This document shows, in pieces, positions 1 through 21,500 of a stretch of 64,000 nucleotides of DNA. The notes under the pieces were generated by a model. That model ran no database searches, had not been told where the DNA came from, and saw nothing but the letters and a program-made list of their open reading frames with translations. The number at the start of each line of letters is the position of its first letter. Position 1 is the first letter of the stretch. The stretch is from Pempheris klunzingeri (Eukaryota > Chordata > Actinopteri > Acropomatiformes > Pempheridae): NCBI RefSeq assembly GCF_042242105.1, contig NC_092016.1, positions 2,352,501-2,416,500 on the forward strand, in the 5' to 3' direction. Made by a program: the position numbers and the translations under genes.

Positions 1-969
1 GTGCAGGTGTAAATCCTTGCTTTTGCTGCAAGTAAAACTTTGAACTGAGATCTCTGTCTCTGGGAGTTTATCTTGTGTGTTGGGAAATTAATGGTACGAA
101 CTAACAGCGAAAATACAGTTCTGGTTTTATAGAAATAATTTCCTGACATAAGTTATCCCTTTTTATTACACCCTTATTTCTCAACTCTCTTCTGCTGCCT
201 TTTTTTTTTTTAAGAACTACAGTGTTCAATGTAAGTGCACTTGTTTTAACATAGAGAATACATGTGATACAGTGAGGGTCACACACAATTATACTTTTAG
301 TCCAGTGATGAGTACATGTAAATCATAGTGAGGAGTACACACACACACATATATATATACACACACACATGCATACACATCCAAGCCATGGTGAAGAATA
401 TAAGTCATAGCTTGAATGATTACTAAAAAATAGAAACAACATATCACACTCCAGCATATATCTAGTTATTCCAGTGTCTTTCCATTATTCACATAGTTTC
501 AGTGATTAAGTCAACAAAAGCAGCATGCAAACTGAGGAGTTCAGCTGCTCATTGTTCTCATCAAACAGTCCTTTAAAATGTCCTCGACTGTCACACGCGC
601 AAAAATAAGACTGAAAATCATTTCGTACCTCATTTAAAATGTAGAAATTACTCATTTTCTTGTCTTTTTGTTTCTGTTAATGCTTCTGGACGAAAGAGCC
701 TAAAAGACAGACGAGTGGAAATCAGTGTGGAAACTAGAGCAGACATAGTAGTGTACTAAACTAATACTGACACATACAGGACTTTAGTTGGTCCTTTCTA
801 TTCATTTGAGCGTTTGTCCAGATGTTATTGGGACTGAGATGTCTGTGTGACAGTAATACCAAATCTGAGCTTCTTAAATGTCGCCCTGATAAATCCGTCC
901 ATACTGGAATAAAAGAGCCAAAACCAACTCTGACACTAATAAAAACTAAACTAAACTAACCTCCTCCCA
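1..969. other. Non-coding stretch, no gene recognised
   Basis: No convincing exon is visible on either strand. The stretch is AT-rich and holds an alternating CA/TA tract at about 338-372. Open frames here are short and resemble no family I recognise. It lies downstream of the minus-strand IFITM copy A and could belong to a further gene to the left. Confidence 0.4.
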
Positions 970-1048
970 CAAACCCACTCTGGAAACTTGAACAAATATT
1001 AAAAATGAAATCAAAAGTATAATAAGTCTTCTGTGAATACAACCACAC

Positions 1049-1053
<5 letters not shown>

Positions 1054-1091
<38 letters not shown>
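1054..1091. repeat. (GT)n microsatellite, unit A
   Basis: About 19 GT units. The matching tract in unit B (2613-2633) is roughly half as long, so the array has changed length since the duplication. Confidence 0.9.
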
Positions 1092-1092
<1 letters not shown>

Positions 1093-1118
1093 CTCAAGCA
1101 CATTCCAAAGAAACAAAC

Positions 1119-1130
1119 GAAAACGAAACT
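1119..1130. promoter_or_regulatory. ISRE-like motif, unit A
   Basis: The plus strand reads GAAAACGAAACT, an exact fit to the interferon-stimulated response element core GAAANNGAAACT. The same motif recurs at 2662-2673 in unit B. Here it lies about 270 bp downstream of the copy A stop codon, so it would serve a gene further left, if any. Caution: a minus-strand AATAAA at 1135-1140 lies just before it, so the TTTCGTTTTC on that strand could instead be the downstream element of a poly(A) site. Confidence 0.45.
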
Positions 1131-1402
1131 TTCATTTATTCACAAATGGAACTTACTCCTGCAGCAAACCACAAACAGGAAATCTTGCTTTCGTAACAAA
1201 TCGTTGCATCCAGAGCTGAGCACAGTGAAGGAAACATGGATGACTAAGTGACAGAAGTATGTTTTTTTTCTTGAGGATAAAAGTAAAAAGGAATAGAAGT
1301 GTCCCAGTAGCGGCGTGAGAAGCAGAGAGACACCGAAGCCTCAGCAGCAGGAGGCTTGAACACACCAAACTGAGCCTGGCACTCAGGCACTCAGTAAGGT
1401 AC

Positions 1403-2186
1403 TTAAGTGGTCACAGTGATCAGTATGATGATAAACACAAGCACCAGGATGCCGGCCAGGACGCTGGATATGATGTTGTAGCAGCGGGCAGTGGAGCCGT
1501 AGTGTCGGGCTCCCTCCACGTCTCCGGCCATCTTCCGATCTCTGGACTGGAACGACAAAAGCACATCTCATAATCTCCTGAGAGCCTCTAGAAACATTCT
1601 CAGTTAGCCTACCTGACGTCCGTGATGCACATTCAATATCTTCAAATTCAAATTCAATCATATATCTATATCTATATATCAATATCTATATCTATATATC
1701 AATATCTATATATCTAGATATAGATATAGATCTATAGATCTAGATCTAGATAGATCTAGATCTATAGATATAGACTGTTTTAGGAGAATGTTTAAATAGT
1801 GCTGCCTGGATGGAAGGAATGTATAAAACCACAAAAGCAGAACTTAAATATGTCATGAATAAATAAGTCATGTTGCTGAGTTCCTGTAGTGGAAAAGGCC
1901 TGAAAGTGTAATTAACAGGGTGGGTGGGGGGATTGAAATCTAAAGATCATACAGAAGATGTTAAAGTGTTTCTTTCTGCTGCAGGTAACCTCACCTTGAT
2001 GGAGAAGATGAGAGCCGCCAGTCCGAGGCAGCAGGGGTTGGAGTAGAGGAAGCAGCAGAGGGACCAGATGATGTAGTCTCTAGGGGGGTCGGTGGTGACG
2101 CTCATGGAGGTGTACTGGACCACACGCTGCGCCTGGGGGGCCTGCTCAAACCACTGACCCGCAGGATTCATCGCCATCGGCTGCAT
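1403..2186 (-). CDS. IFITM-like (CD225/dispanin) protein, copy A
   Basis: Two coding exons on the minus strand: 2186-1995 (64 codons, from ATG) and 1546-1403 (47 codons plus TAA). They join in phase 0 across GT/AG sites to give 111 residues, normal for IFITM. The CD225 domain is clear: a first hydrophobic segment containing NPCCLG, whose cysteines are palmitoylated in mammalian IFITMs, then the intracellular loop SRDRKMAGD, then a second hydrophobic helix ending TVTT. Mammalian IFITMs restrict entry of enveloped viruses at endosomal membranes; that role is inferred here from family. ATG 2186 was chosen because the upstream in-frame sequence has no ATG and reaches a TAG at what looks like a splice acceptor (about 2276), implying a 5' non-coding exon. 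Which teleost IFITM paralogue this is cannot be decided by eye. Confidence 0.9.
1659..1775. repeat. TATCTA/TAGATC hexamer-like repeat in IFITM intron A
   Basis: A run of TATCTA, TATATC and palindromic TAGATCTA units sits in the intron of copy A. The matching tract in copy B is more than twice as long and accounts for the difference in intron size (448 versus 600 bp). Confidence 0.85.
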
Positions 2187-2661
2187 TTCAGAGGTCTGGC
2201 TGCTGGTGGGTATGGAGCAAGTGTAAGAGCTGATTTCCTGTTTGTCACATTTGGCCACATGCACATGCTCTGTGAACTACCAGGTAAAGAAAAAAAAAAA
2301 AGAAAAAAGAGGACATAGCAACTGGGTCACTTTTCTCCCGCCGTGGCTCCGTTTGTGGCAGTAAAGCTTTTCCATGGCAGACATTTTGACTTGTGCACAG
2401 GTGGAGTTAATAGTGATAGTGTGGTGCTGGAACAGAAGACAAGGAGACAAATGAAAGCTGCCAATAAGCTTTGATTACAAATTAATTAATACAGGCACTG
2501 GATACACATCTCATCTGAAAGAGTTCAATCAAACCCACTCTGGAAACTTGAACAAAAATTAAAAATGAAATCAAAAGTATAATAAGATATTGTGAATACA
2601 ACCACACCCTTTTGTGTGTGTGTGTGTGTGTGTTTCTCAAGCACATTCCAAAGAAACGAAC

Positions 2662-2673
2662 GAAAACGAAACT
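2662..2673. promoter_or_regulatory. ISRE-like motif, unit B
   Basis: GAAAACGAAACT on the plus strand, identical to 1119-1130. It lies 476 bp upstream of the copy A start codon (2186), a plausible distance for an interferon response element driving copy A. It is also close to the former poly(A) signal of copy B (minus-strand AATAAA at 2678-2683), so its role is uncertain. Confidence 0.5.
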
Positions 2674-2944
2674 TTCATTTATTCACAAATGGAACTTACT
2701 CCTGCAGCAAATCACAAACAGGAAATCTTGCTTTCGTAACAAATCGTTGCATCCAGAGCTGAGCACAGTGAAGGAAACATGGATGACTAAGTGACAGAAG
2801 TATGTTTTTTTTCTTGAGGATACAAGTAAAAAGGAATAGAAGTGTCCCAGTAGCGACGTGAGAAGCAGAGAGACACCGAAGCCTCAGCAGCAGGAGGCTT
2901 GAACACACCAAACTGAGCCTGGCACTCAGGCACTCAGTAACGTA

Positions 2945-4579
<1,635 letters not shown>

Positions 4580-4839
4580 TACTTTAGTGGTCACAGTGAT
4601 CAGTGTGATGATAAACACAAGCACCAGGATGCCGACCAGGACGCTGGATATGATGTTGTAGCAGCGGGCAGTGGAGCCGTAGTGTCGGGCTCCCTCCACG
4701 TCTCCGGCCATCTTCCGATCTCTGGACTGGAACGACAAAAGCACATCTCATAATCTCCTGAGAGCCTCTAGAAACATTCTCAGTTAGCCTACCTGACGTC
4801 CGTGATGCACATTCAATATCTTCAAATTCAAATTCAATC

Positions 4840-5106
4840 ATATACCTATATCTATATATCTATATCTATATATCTATATCTATATATCAACATCTATATA
4901 TCTATATCTATATCAATATCGATATATCAATATCTATATATCTAGATCTAGATCTAGAGATAGATATAGATCTATAGATAGATACAGATATCTATCTATA
5001 GATATTTATCTATAGATAAATATCTATAGATAAATATCTATAGATATCTATCTATAGATAAATATCTATAGATAGATATCTATAGATCTAGATCTATAGA
5101 TATAGA
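4840..5106. repeat. Expanded TATCTA/TAGATA repeat in IFITM intron B
   Basis: A long array of TATCTA, TAGATA and TAAATATC units with many internal palindromes, in the intron of copy B. It is about 150 bp longer than in copy A. Confidence 0.85.
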
Positions 5107-5814
5107 CTGTTTTAGGAGAATGTTTAAATAGTGCTGCCTGGATGGAAGGAATGTATAAAACCACAAAAGCAGAACTTAAATATGTCATGAATAAATAAGT
5201 CATGTTGCTGAGTTCCTGTAGTGGAAAAGGCCTGAAAGTGTAATTAACAGGGTGGGTGGGGGGATTGAAATCTAAAGATCATACAGAAGATGTTAAAGTG
5301 TTTCTTTCTGCTGCAGGTAACCTCACCTTGATGGAGAAGATGAGAGCCGCCAGTCCGAGGCAGCAGGGGTTGGAGTAGAGGAAGCAGCAGAGGGACCAGA
5401 TGATGTAGTCTCTAGGGGGGTCGGTGGCGACGCTCACGGAGGTGTACTGGACCACACGCTGCGCCTGGGGGGCCTGCTCAGACCACTGACCCGCGGGATT
5501 CATCGCTGTCGGCTGCATTTCAGAGGTCTGGCTGCTGGTGGGTATGCAGCAAGTGTAAGAGCTGATTTCCTGTTTGTCACATTTGGCCACATGCACATGC
5601 TCTGTGAACTACCAGGTAAAGAAAAAAAAAAAACTGGGTCACTTTTCTCCCGCCGTGGCTCCGTTTGTGGCAGTAAAGCTTTTCCATGGCAGACATTTTG
5701 ACTTGTGCACAGGTGGAGTTAATAGTGATAGTGTGGTGCTGGAACAGAAGACAAGGAGACAAATGAAAGCTGCCAATAAGCTTTGATTACAAATTAATTA
5801 ATACAGGCACTGGA

Positions 5815-6858
5815 ACAGATTTACCATTAATTAAAAAAAACAAAAAACAGCAGGCTACATGGTTATTTCACACTGGACGGTGATATCTGACAGTCGGCTC
5901 CCCTTCAAACTGTGTAATCTTCAGTTTAACCCAAATAAAAACCACATCACCTCTTTCACATCACGTTCACTCGCACTAGATTTGACACCAGTTTACAACA
6001 TCAGTAATTCACACGTGGTTCTTCCAAAGAGGACGAAATGTACATATGGTAGGTGTAGTACACACAGAAGGCACAGAAGTTTGTCATCGTTAGACTCGTT
6101 TCTCTTCGTGAGTTACATACTAAACAAGGAAACAACTCAATGCAAGACTGACAAAAGGTTTCTCATTGCAGTGTCTACCCATTTAAAATGAAATCCTGTT
6201 TTTCGTGATCAGTCAGTGGTTCAGCCAGCATGATGGGAAACCAGCCAGACTTTCTTTCTTTCAAGTTTTCCTGCACAACAAGTATCTCACCTACTTGAAC
6301 CCAGTTTAAAAGATTCATGCAAAATACATCAGGAACGATGCAGATTTCTTTTTACAAATGTGTTTTCTCTTCTTTCGCTTACAGAAAGAGTTGGATCATC
6401 ACAACAAAGCAGCACAGACACACACACACACACACACACACGACCTGAGACCCTACCGGAAACAATCATCAGTGGTCATAGTGCTGAACAGCAGTCGGGG
6501 TTGATTAGTTTAAAGCAGTCAAATCAAAATAAAGTGAGCGACTTTCAGGGCTTTGTGTGATAAAAGTCCACTACTTCTATTATTGGTGGAATCAAATGTT
6601 AAACACAATAATGACTTCAGTAAAGACTGATTCACCTCACATGGTTTCAGCAGAGACGCAGAGCTTTGGACTGACTGAATTAAAAATGAAGCCGGACCCT
6701 ACACGGTTAGTACTTCGGCCTCATCGCTGACGACGTTTGGAAAGTTAAATCCAGTCTTGTTACTGGTATTAGCAGTTTGTAATCATGTAAGTGCATTTGC
6801 TCGCAGATAAATGATGGCGGGGCGGGGAGGGGGGGGGGGGGGGTGAAAGTTTGAGGCA
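5815..6858. other. IFITM 5' flank and catalase 3' UTR/intergenic
   Basis: No coding exon is recognised. The right part must include the catalase 3' UTR (minus strand, from 6858 leftwards), but no strong poly(A) signal was located. A short CA tract lies near 6419-6441. A G-rich run at 6817-6843 is a C-run in catalase mRNA starting 15 nt after the stop codon. The left part is upstream of IFITM copy B and should hold its promoter; no perfect ISRE like those at 1119 and 2662 was seen. Confidence 0.5.
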
Positions 6859-15407
<8,549 letters not shown>

Positions 15408-15600
15408 CTCTCCAGGTCGGCGCCTCAGTCTGCACAGGTGTAGCGGACCAAAGTGTTTGTCTGTGTATTCTGATGTTTGCAGAATTCTTCCTGGACTTTG
15501 GTCATGTGGCCGCGCCCCTCGCCTCTGATTGGCTGGAGAGAGGCGACTGACCTACTTCTGACTCCACGGGAGAAAGGTGGTGTATTTGTCTTTATGTAAC
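15408..15600 (-). promoter_or_regulatory. cat: Catalase promoter region with CCAAT and GC boxes
   Basis: Upstream of the catalase start codon there is an inverted CCAAT box (ATTGG on the plus strand at 15528-15532, about 120 bp from the ATG) beside GC-rich CGCGCCCCTCGCC (15511-15523). No TATA box is evident. Mammalian catalase promoters are TATA-less with CCAAT and GC boxes, which this resembles. The start site cannot be fixed from sequence alone. Confidence 0.6.
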
Positions 15601-15789
15601 ACGAGTCCTTCCACCCAGTTTTTCCTCGAGAGTTTCATTGTGCAAAAAAAATGACTTTTCCTGATTTTCTGATAAAGTGCAGAACAACAATAACAAGCAT
15701 GATGTCAAATGAAATGTTCTGTCCACATCCTGTTTCCATCCCATCCCACCCGGCAGGTGTGTCTTTGTAATTATTATATTCTGTGTATT

Positions 15790-15930
15790 TAATGTTTCTT
15801 TGTGTATATATGTTTATTTAATTTTCTATTTCTCTAACTGTGTGCTTTGTCTGTCCCCTTGAGATGCAGTAACGGCCAACTTTCCCCACTGAGGGATCAA
15901 TAAAACGTTTTTATCTTTTATCTTTTTATC
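15790..15930 (+). repeat. LINE-like 3' tail, copy 1
   Basis: Contains CTGTGTGCTTTGTCTGTCCC, then TTCCCCACTGAGGGATCAAT and an A/T-rich tail of TTATCTTTTATC units. It closely matches 25600-25735, so these are two copies of one family with a simple-repeat 3' end, typical of non-LTR retroposons. Confidence 0.6.
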
Positions 15931-16793
15931 TTTATCATTACAGGTCACAGGATCAATGCGATATGTACTTGCAGGTATTCTCACCTTTGAGTGTTGTCAT
16001 ATATTGAATATCTGTTGCAGGAGCTGCACTCACCATCATAATTTTGTGGTCACATATTCCGTCAATAAATACATTTTTTTTTTTACATTATTCTCCATAA
16101 ACTGCACCTTTTCTGATTCATATTTCTATAATCTACCACTGTGTACTCTGTTTCTGAGCATCATTTGTTAATGATCACTTTAAAATGACATGATGATTTA
16201 CATTCAGTGATGCAACGTGACACAGATGTTTTTAGTTTCAATGTGGATGTGGGATTTTGAGGCCAAATGTTGGAGTTTAGTATTTTGTGTAGCAAGTTAA
16301 ACGTCTAGCTCTGCGCTTTAAAACTAAATTTGCACACAGATCAGGCGATAAAAAGCAGAACCCACATTAAAGTCTTTTCTGCTGCATATTTCCAAACCAC
16401 AATTTTTCAGTTTCTTTCTTATTAGCACACACAGAAAAGCCTGGAGGCCTCAGGGTCTGTGGAGCTCCTGCATTCCTACACCGACTGTATGTTTTACTTC
16501 TTGGCCTTAATACTTTGAGCTTGAATAGATGGAGTGTTGTTTTCACAGCGGTGCACACCAGAGCTCACTGCCCTTGAGACCAGGGCTGCAAATTAGCTAC
16601 AGCTACTATACGTCCTGCACACATTGCAGCAGTTTCATTTTATTTAAATAGCGACAACGCCTGCATATCAAAACCTACGTCGTTCCCCTGCAGGACTCCA
16701 TCTTTTACTGCTCCTCCTCTCTGATCCCAGCGGTTTCGGCTCATTCCAGGAAGACGAACGAGTGCACGAGTGACTGTTACTGTTGAATTGCTT

Positions 16794-18541
16794 TTATTTC
16801 AAACAGCATTCACACAATACACAGTATTCTTGAGGCACATTCACATCAAGTGCTAAATAACTTCATGCATGGTTGGATGTCGGCTACAGCTTTGTTGAAT
16901 CGAATGCAAATGCTTGATTGTAAATGAAAATATTGCTTCATTATTTGGCACAGTAGGAAATATCGTCTATTATATGAGCACAGGTGAGTTATTTTTGGAC
17001 TGATTCTCGGAGTGAGGCGAGGAAGTGACTTGACTGAGTGGATTCTGCTTGGAAAAATAGAAAAGAATTACACCAATGCATGTGGCTGATGATGCTCTTA
17101 GAGTTAGCAGGTATTTCACATGATAATTCACATTCAAAAGTTACAACAAAACAGCACTATTGCACAATGTTGTAGAGAATATCTCAGACCGATAAAAAGC
17201 CACCTGGACATTCTGACTTTAACAAGACCCCCGTCACAAAATCAGCATTTTAACCCAAAAAAAACAAACTTTTTAGCAATATTATACCAGTCAGGCTTCA
17301 AGCTGCTTAGTGGCTAAAACGCACGTGACGTGTGCCTGAAAAACAACAAGAGATTAATTCAGAATATCAAGGTGTTTTCCTTTAACGTAAAAGGAGCTGT
17401 AAACCCATTTAAAGGGGTTAGTACACTCTACATCACAAGATAGATTCCCAGAGGTGGTTTGATAATAATTAATTGACGTTGGTTAATGTTAAATACAGCG
17501 TCGTACAAATGGACTTGGAGTTAGATGCTTATTAAAGTGTTGTACTATGAAAAAACGTGATCTTCACCCAGAATTTAGAGAATATTGTCGTACACTATTT
17601 ACACTGTTTAATATGCTTACTGTATGCAACTTGTATTGCATTAATCATGGTAAAAATAGAACAATGTAACGTGATATATATGCTAATTACATCTGGTTTG
17701 GCCACCCTGTAACATCTGCTACAAATTACAGTTATTTCACCTGGATAAGAGTACCTGGATTTATTCTTTTTTTTTTCTTCTTTTTTCAAAAGCACAATAA
17801 ATACTGGAGCATACCAACTCTATTATTTATCAATCTCACTGTTAACAAACGACACGAGCAAATCCAATAACTCAACTCGGCTCTAAAGCCGCTACCAAAT
17901 CAATCAAGTAGGCGCAATCAATGCCTGGTTTGAAAAGACAAACGAGTGTTTTTCCTGAAAGAGAGGCGACTTCACCGCTCCGTCCTACAGCCGGAGGAGG
18001 CGCCATGCAGAGAGGGAGGTGGGGGGGGGGGGCTCCTTTTCTTAATTAAAACTCAACTTCAAAGTCCAAACTGCAATTTCTGACTTTTGTTTTAGAGGAA
18101 GGGAGACAACACCCACAAATTCATGTCTTCTTTGAAACAGTTGTGGTGGAGCCAACAAGAGACAAGAGAAGGGAACTCATCGGTTACTTTGAGTGAGTGA
18201 TTTCCTTCCTCCTCCTCCTCCTCCCTCCTTCCTAAACACCCACCCTCACCCATAATGCACCCGAGCCAGAATGAAGCCAAATACTAAAGAGAGGATTTAA
18301 GTGGATAATTGATCCAGGGACCATGTTCAGGGTCAAACACTGGCTTTTCAGATTCCTCCTCCTTATGTGAAAACAAAGGTGTTTATTCCAATGTATTATC
18401 CATCAGCAGGGCGGGGGGACTGTGTCCTCCTGTGGGGCTAAACCTCTCCCCTAACTAAAACAGTGTGACAGACTTGAGCATGGAGGTGAAAGGAACGTGA
18501 AGGAGCGAGTGTTTTACTTGAACCAGGTCGGGCGTGTTTGA
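16794..18541 (-). other. syt12: Probable 3' UTR of syt12
   Basis: This 1.7-kb stretch follows the syt12 stop codon and has no other exon. A minus-strand AATAAA near 16794-16799, in a T-rich context, is the furthest plausible poly(A) signal; another lies near 17760. G-rich and CTC-rich runs occur at 18020-18030 and 18210-18230. The true 3' end is inferred, not shown. Confidence 0.45.
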
Positions 18542-21500
18542 CTAGATCCTGCGCAGAGGGTGCCACATGGACACGGGCTTCCTCAGCGTGGCCAGCATCT
18601 GGTTCCAGTGGGTGATGCCCATCCCGCTGGCCTCGGGGCCGATGATCACGTGGCCCAGGTTCTCGCCCCGCCCGTCGTCCGTGGCCTCCGCCACAGTCAC
18701 CCTGAGGGAGAGCTCCTGGAAACGGCAGGACACGGTTAGACAATCCGCCGAGTCAGCGTGACTCAGCAGGCTCTTCTTTATGACACGGGCCAAATCTTCA
18801 TGGGATCAATTAAACAAACAGGTGCACTATTGTTGTTTTTTAATCAAATTTTACTTGCATTTAATTTATAACATGTTTGGGTTTTAAAAAGAAATGCTGA
18901 TCCATGCTTTTTAAAAGGCACATTTTATACTGAAGGAAGATTTTAATGATTGTTGTTGTGCTAGTATCTTGTATCTGTCCAACACTGATGTTTCCTGCAG
19001 AATCGTGGGGAAGTCTGCGTTTGTGGTTTGGGGTGAAATGCAAAGAGACAGGCTTTTTGAAACTTCAGCGTGAACAGCATGAGAATTATTAAGGTCAGTG
19101 GAAGATATGAAGCGCTGGATAGAAACCAGAGGATCTGCAGCCTTTGTAATGACAACCGTTAGTTTGAATATGATCATTATGGATTATTGAGTAAGGTATT
19201 TGCCAACGTATCATTCAAACTATGTTTAAAATAATATTGTTATTACCATCAGATAAGTCAAATATTATCTGTGAACGTGCTTCCTTTGCTTAAACAGCGT
19301 TTGTTGAGCTTTTGCTGTGAGCTTTGTTGTTCTTGTCTGTCATTTGGTGCACATATTTATGTCCTGCAGAACATTTTGGGAATCTTCTGACTGAATTGTA
19401 GTTTGTCCAGTCTGCAGAATTACTAACCTCCCCGTCAGCCTCAGCCTCAAAAATGAGAGGAGGATTTTTTAAAGTTTTGCATTTTGAGAATAAAATTGAA
19501 ATATTGAGAATAAAGAAAACAGAATAATATATCAGTATATCCTATAATCAGTAATGGTGGCAGGCCTGAGAATAAATCAGAATAAATCATTTTGACTTTA
19601 TTCTCAACATGCAAAATAAAAATAAATCCTCATGTCGGACTCTAACGCTCCTCAGTACAGCTGTACTTTGTGTTGAGTGCCGATTAGCAAACGTTGTTAG
19701 AGCCACGATTGGCGATGCTGGTCTGTAATTCTGTTTTTGTTATCACCCTGTAGCTTTCTTATCTTTTTCCTTGACCTAAATTGCCCATGTGGAGAAATAA
19801 AGTTTCTTTTCCCCACTCCCTCATCCAGGACTAGTTTGGACCACAGTCCAGAGAGTCACCTGCAGGACGAGGGACGGCACGGAGAAGATCATGGCCTCGT
19901 TGAAGATGGGGTTCGTGTCATCCCTTTTGGTGGACGTCTTCTTCTTGCTGATCTTCCTGCCGTCTTGCAGGAGATAAACTTTGACAAACGGATCTGATAA
20001 CGACAACGAGTGAACAAGATTACGGCTGCAAAAAAAAACCCACACACAGTTTGCAGAGCATGAAAAAGACTCCTCATCAAAGAGTAATCAATGCCGAGCA
20101 CCGTCCTGCACACACAGCTGGCTCTGTGGACGATAATGAGAGTGTTACAGTAGGTGACCTTTATTGGTACAATGTTAGTGAGGCACTTATCTGGACATTT
20201 AACATGATGAAGACGCCATTTGAGCCCCATCCACCTCTCTGGAGGAGGCTAAACGTATCTTCTGAGAGTTGACATTAAGAGTCTGTTATTACTGAGCCAG
20301 TAAGAGATGGAGACATACACACCTCACTAAAGTTAGGGATATTCAACTGTCAGGTGAAATATATGGAAAATGTAAAAAGTGAATGCTACAGTGATATTAT
20401 ATCATGAAAGTAGGACATTTAAGTAGAAACATGCACTGGTGATTTTATTCATCTTAAACTATTTATTGAAAGAAAATCTACCAACAGTGGTAGGTAAACC
20501 ACAACAAAACATTTTCAGTGTCTCAATAAATTGGGACGTGGCCAAAGGACGTCCACTCCTCTCCTTTCTGTGACTCTTCCAGTCTCTGTATCACTGTTCC
20601 AACCTCCTGATGACACTCTGTGACCCTCTAAGCTCAGTGAACACCTCCGTCTGAGGACTTCCTGTTTGAAGCCTCCAGTGTTGAGGTGCTGCTGATCAAC
20701 TGTTAGGTGTCGTCTTGGTCTCATGATGTCAGAATGTGAACAGCAGGATGAGGAGGACTGTTTAAATACCAATTCTACCTGAAGCAGGAAATGTATTGGT
20801 GGATTCATGGATCAAACCTGTTGTGAATGTTGCTGTTAAGCTTCTTGTTAGAGAACAGCAGCTGGTGCAGAAAGTACTGAGACACTGAACAGTTGGACAT
20901 GTGCATTCAAAGGTTTAGAGAAGGTCACATTAAGTTCACCTGGAAAGGTTAGAATGTATTTTAGGTTCATCCTGACATTTCACCTGAAAGCTGAACATCC
21001 CTAACTTTTAGTGAGTAGTGTATATATAGTTACAGCACCCTCAGCTAGCTGCTCTCCACAGGCATTTACAAATAAAACACATTAGAGCAAAGAAGCAAAT
21101 GTCTGAATGACCTGCAGTGTTCTTGCCGTTGGTCCAAACCAGGTTCTTGCACTTGGCCACGACCACCGTGAGGCGCTCTGCTGTCGGCAAATAGCTGAGA
21201 GACAACAGGATCTCCCCGACTGCATCCACGGCCTGTGGAGTCGCACAGAGCACATTAAATATAACGCTGATGCTGACAGTCAGGACGTCTTTCATATTAA
21301 AGCAAACACCCCCCACAGCGGGCTGAGGCCTGAGTCTGGCCAATCAGAGGCCCTCCTGCTGCGGTGGCTCAGATTTAATGAAACCATTAAGCGGTGAACT
21401 GCTTACACATCCGTATATTCAGCATAGCTGAAGCCATCACAAACTGTAAATGTTGAAGCAGGAAACCAAATGAATTGTGAAATTAAATAAGACGAAGCAG

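Larger units (their letters stand above)
970..2502. repeat. Tandem duplication unit A (IFITM locus)
   Basis: This 1.53-kb unit is repeated almost base for base at 2530-5814. Both units start at CAAACCCACTCTGG and end at ACAGGCACTGGA, separated by only 27 bp (2503-2529). Each contains a GT microsatellite, a 3' flank, exon 2, an intron with a TATCTA repeat, exon 1 and an upstream flank. The near-identity of introns and flanks indicates a recent duplication. Unit A lacks the Tc1 element and so preserves the empty insertion site at 1400-1401. Confidence 0.9.

Noticed and set aside
1947-2264. Longer IFITM N-terminus starting at 2264
   Set aside because: The first codon there is GTG, not ATG, and a TAG lies just upstream in frame; ATG 2186 gives a normal IFITM length.
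5859-6191. 110-codon plus-strand frame between IFITM copy B and catalase
   Set aside because: No family resemblance, AT-rich composition and no splice or promoter support.
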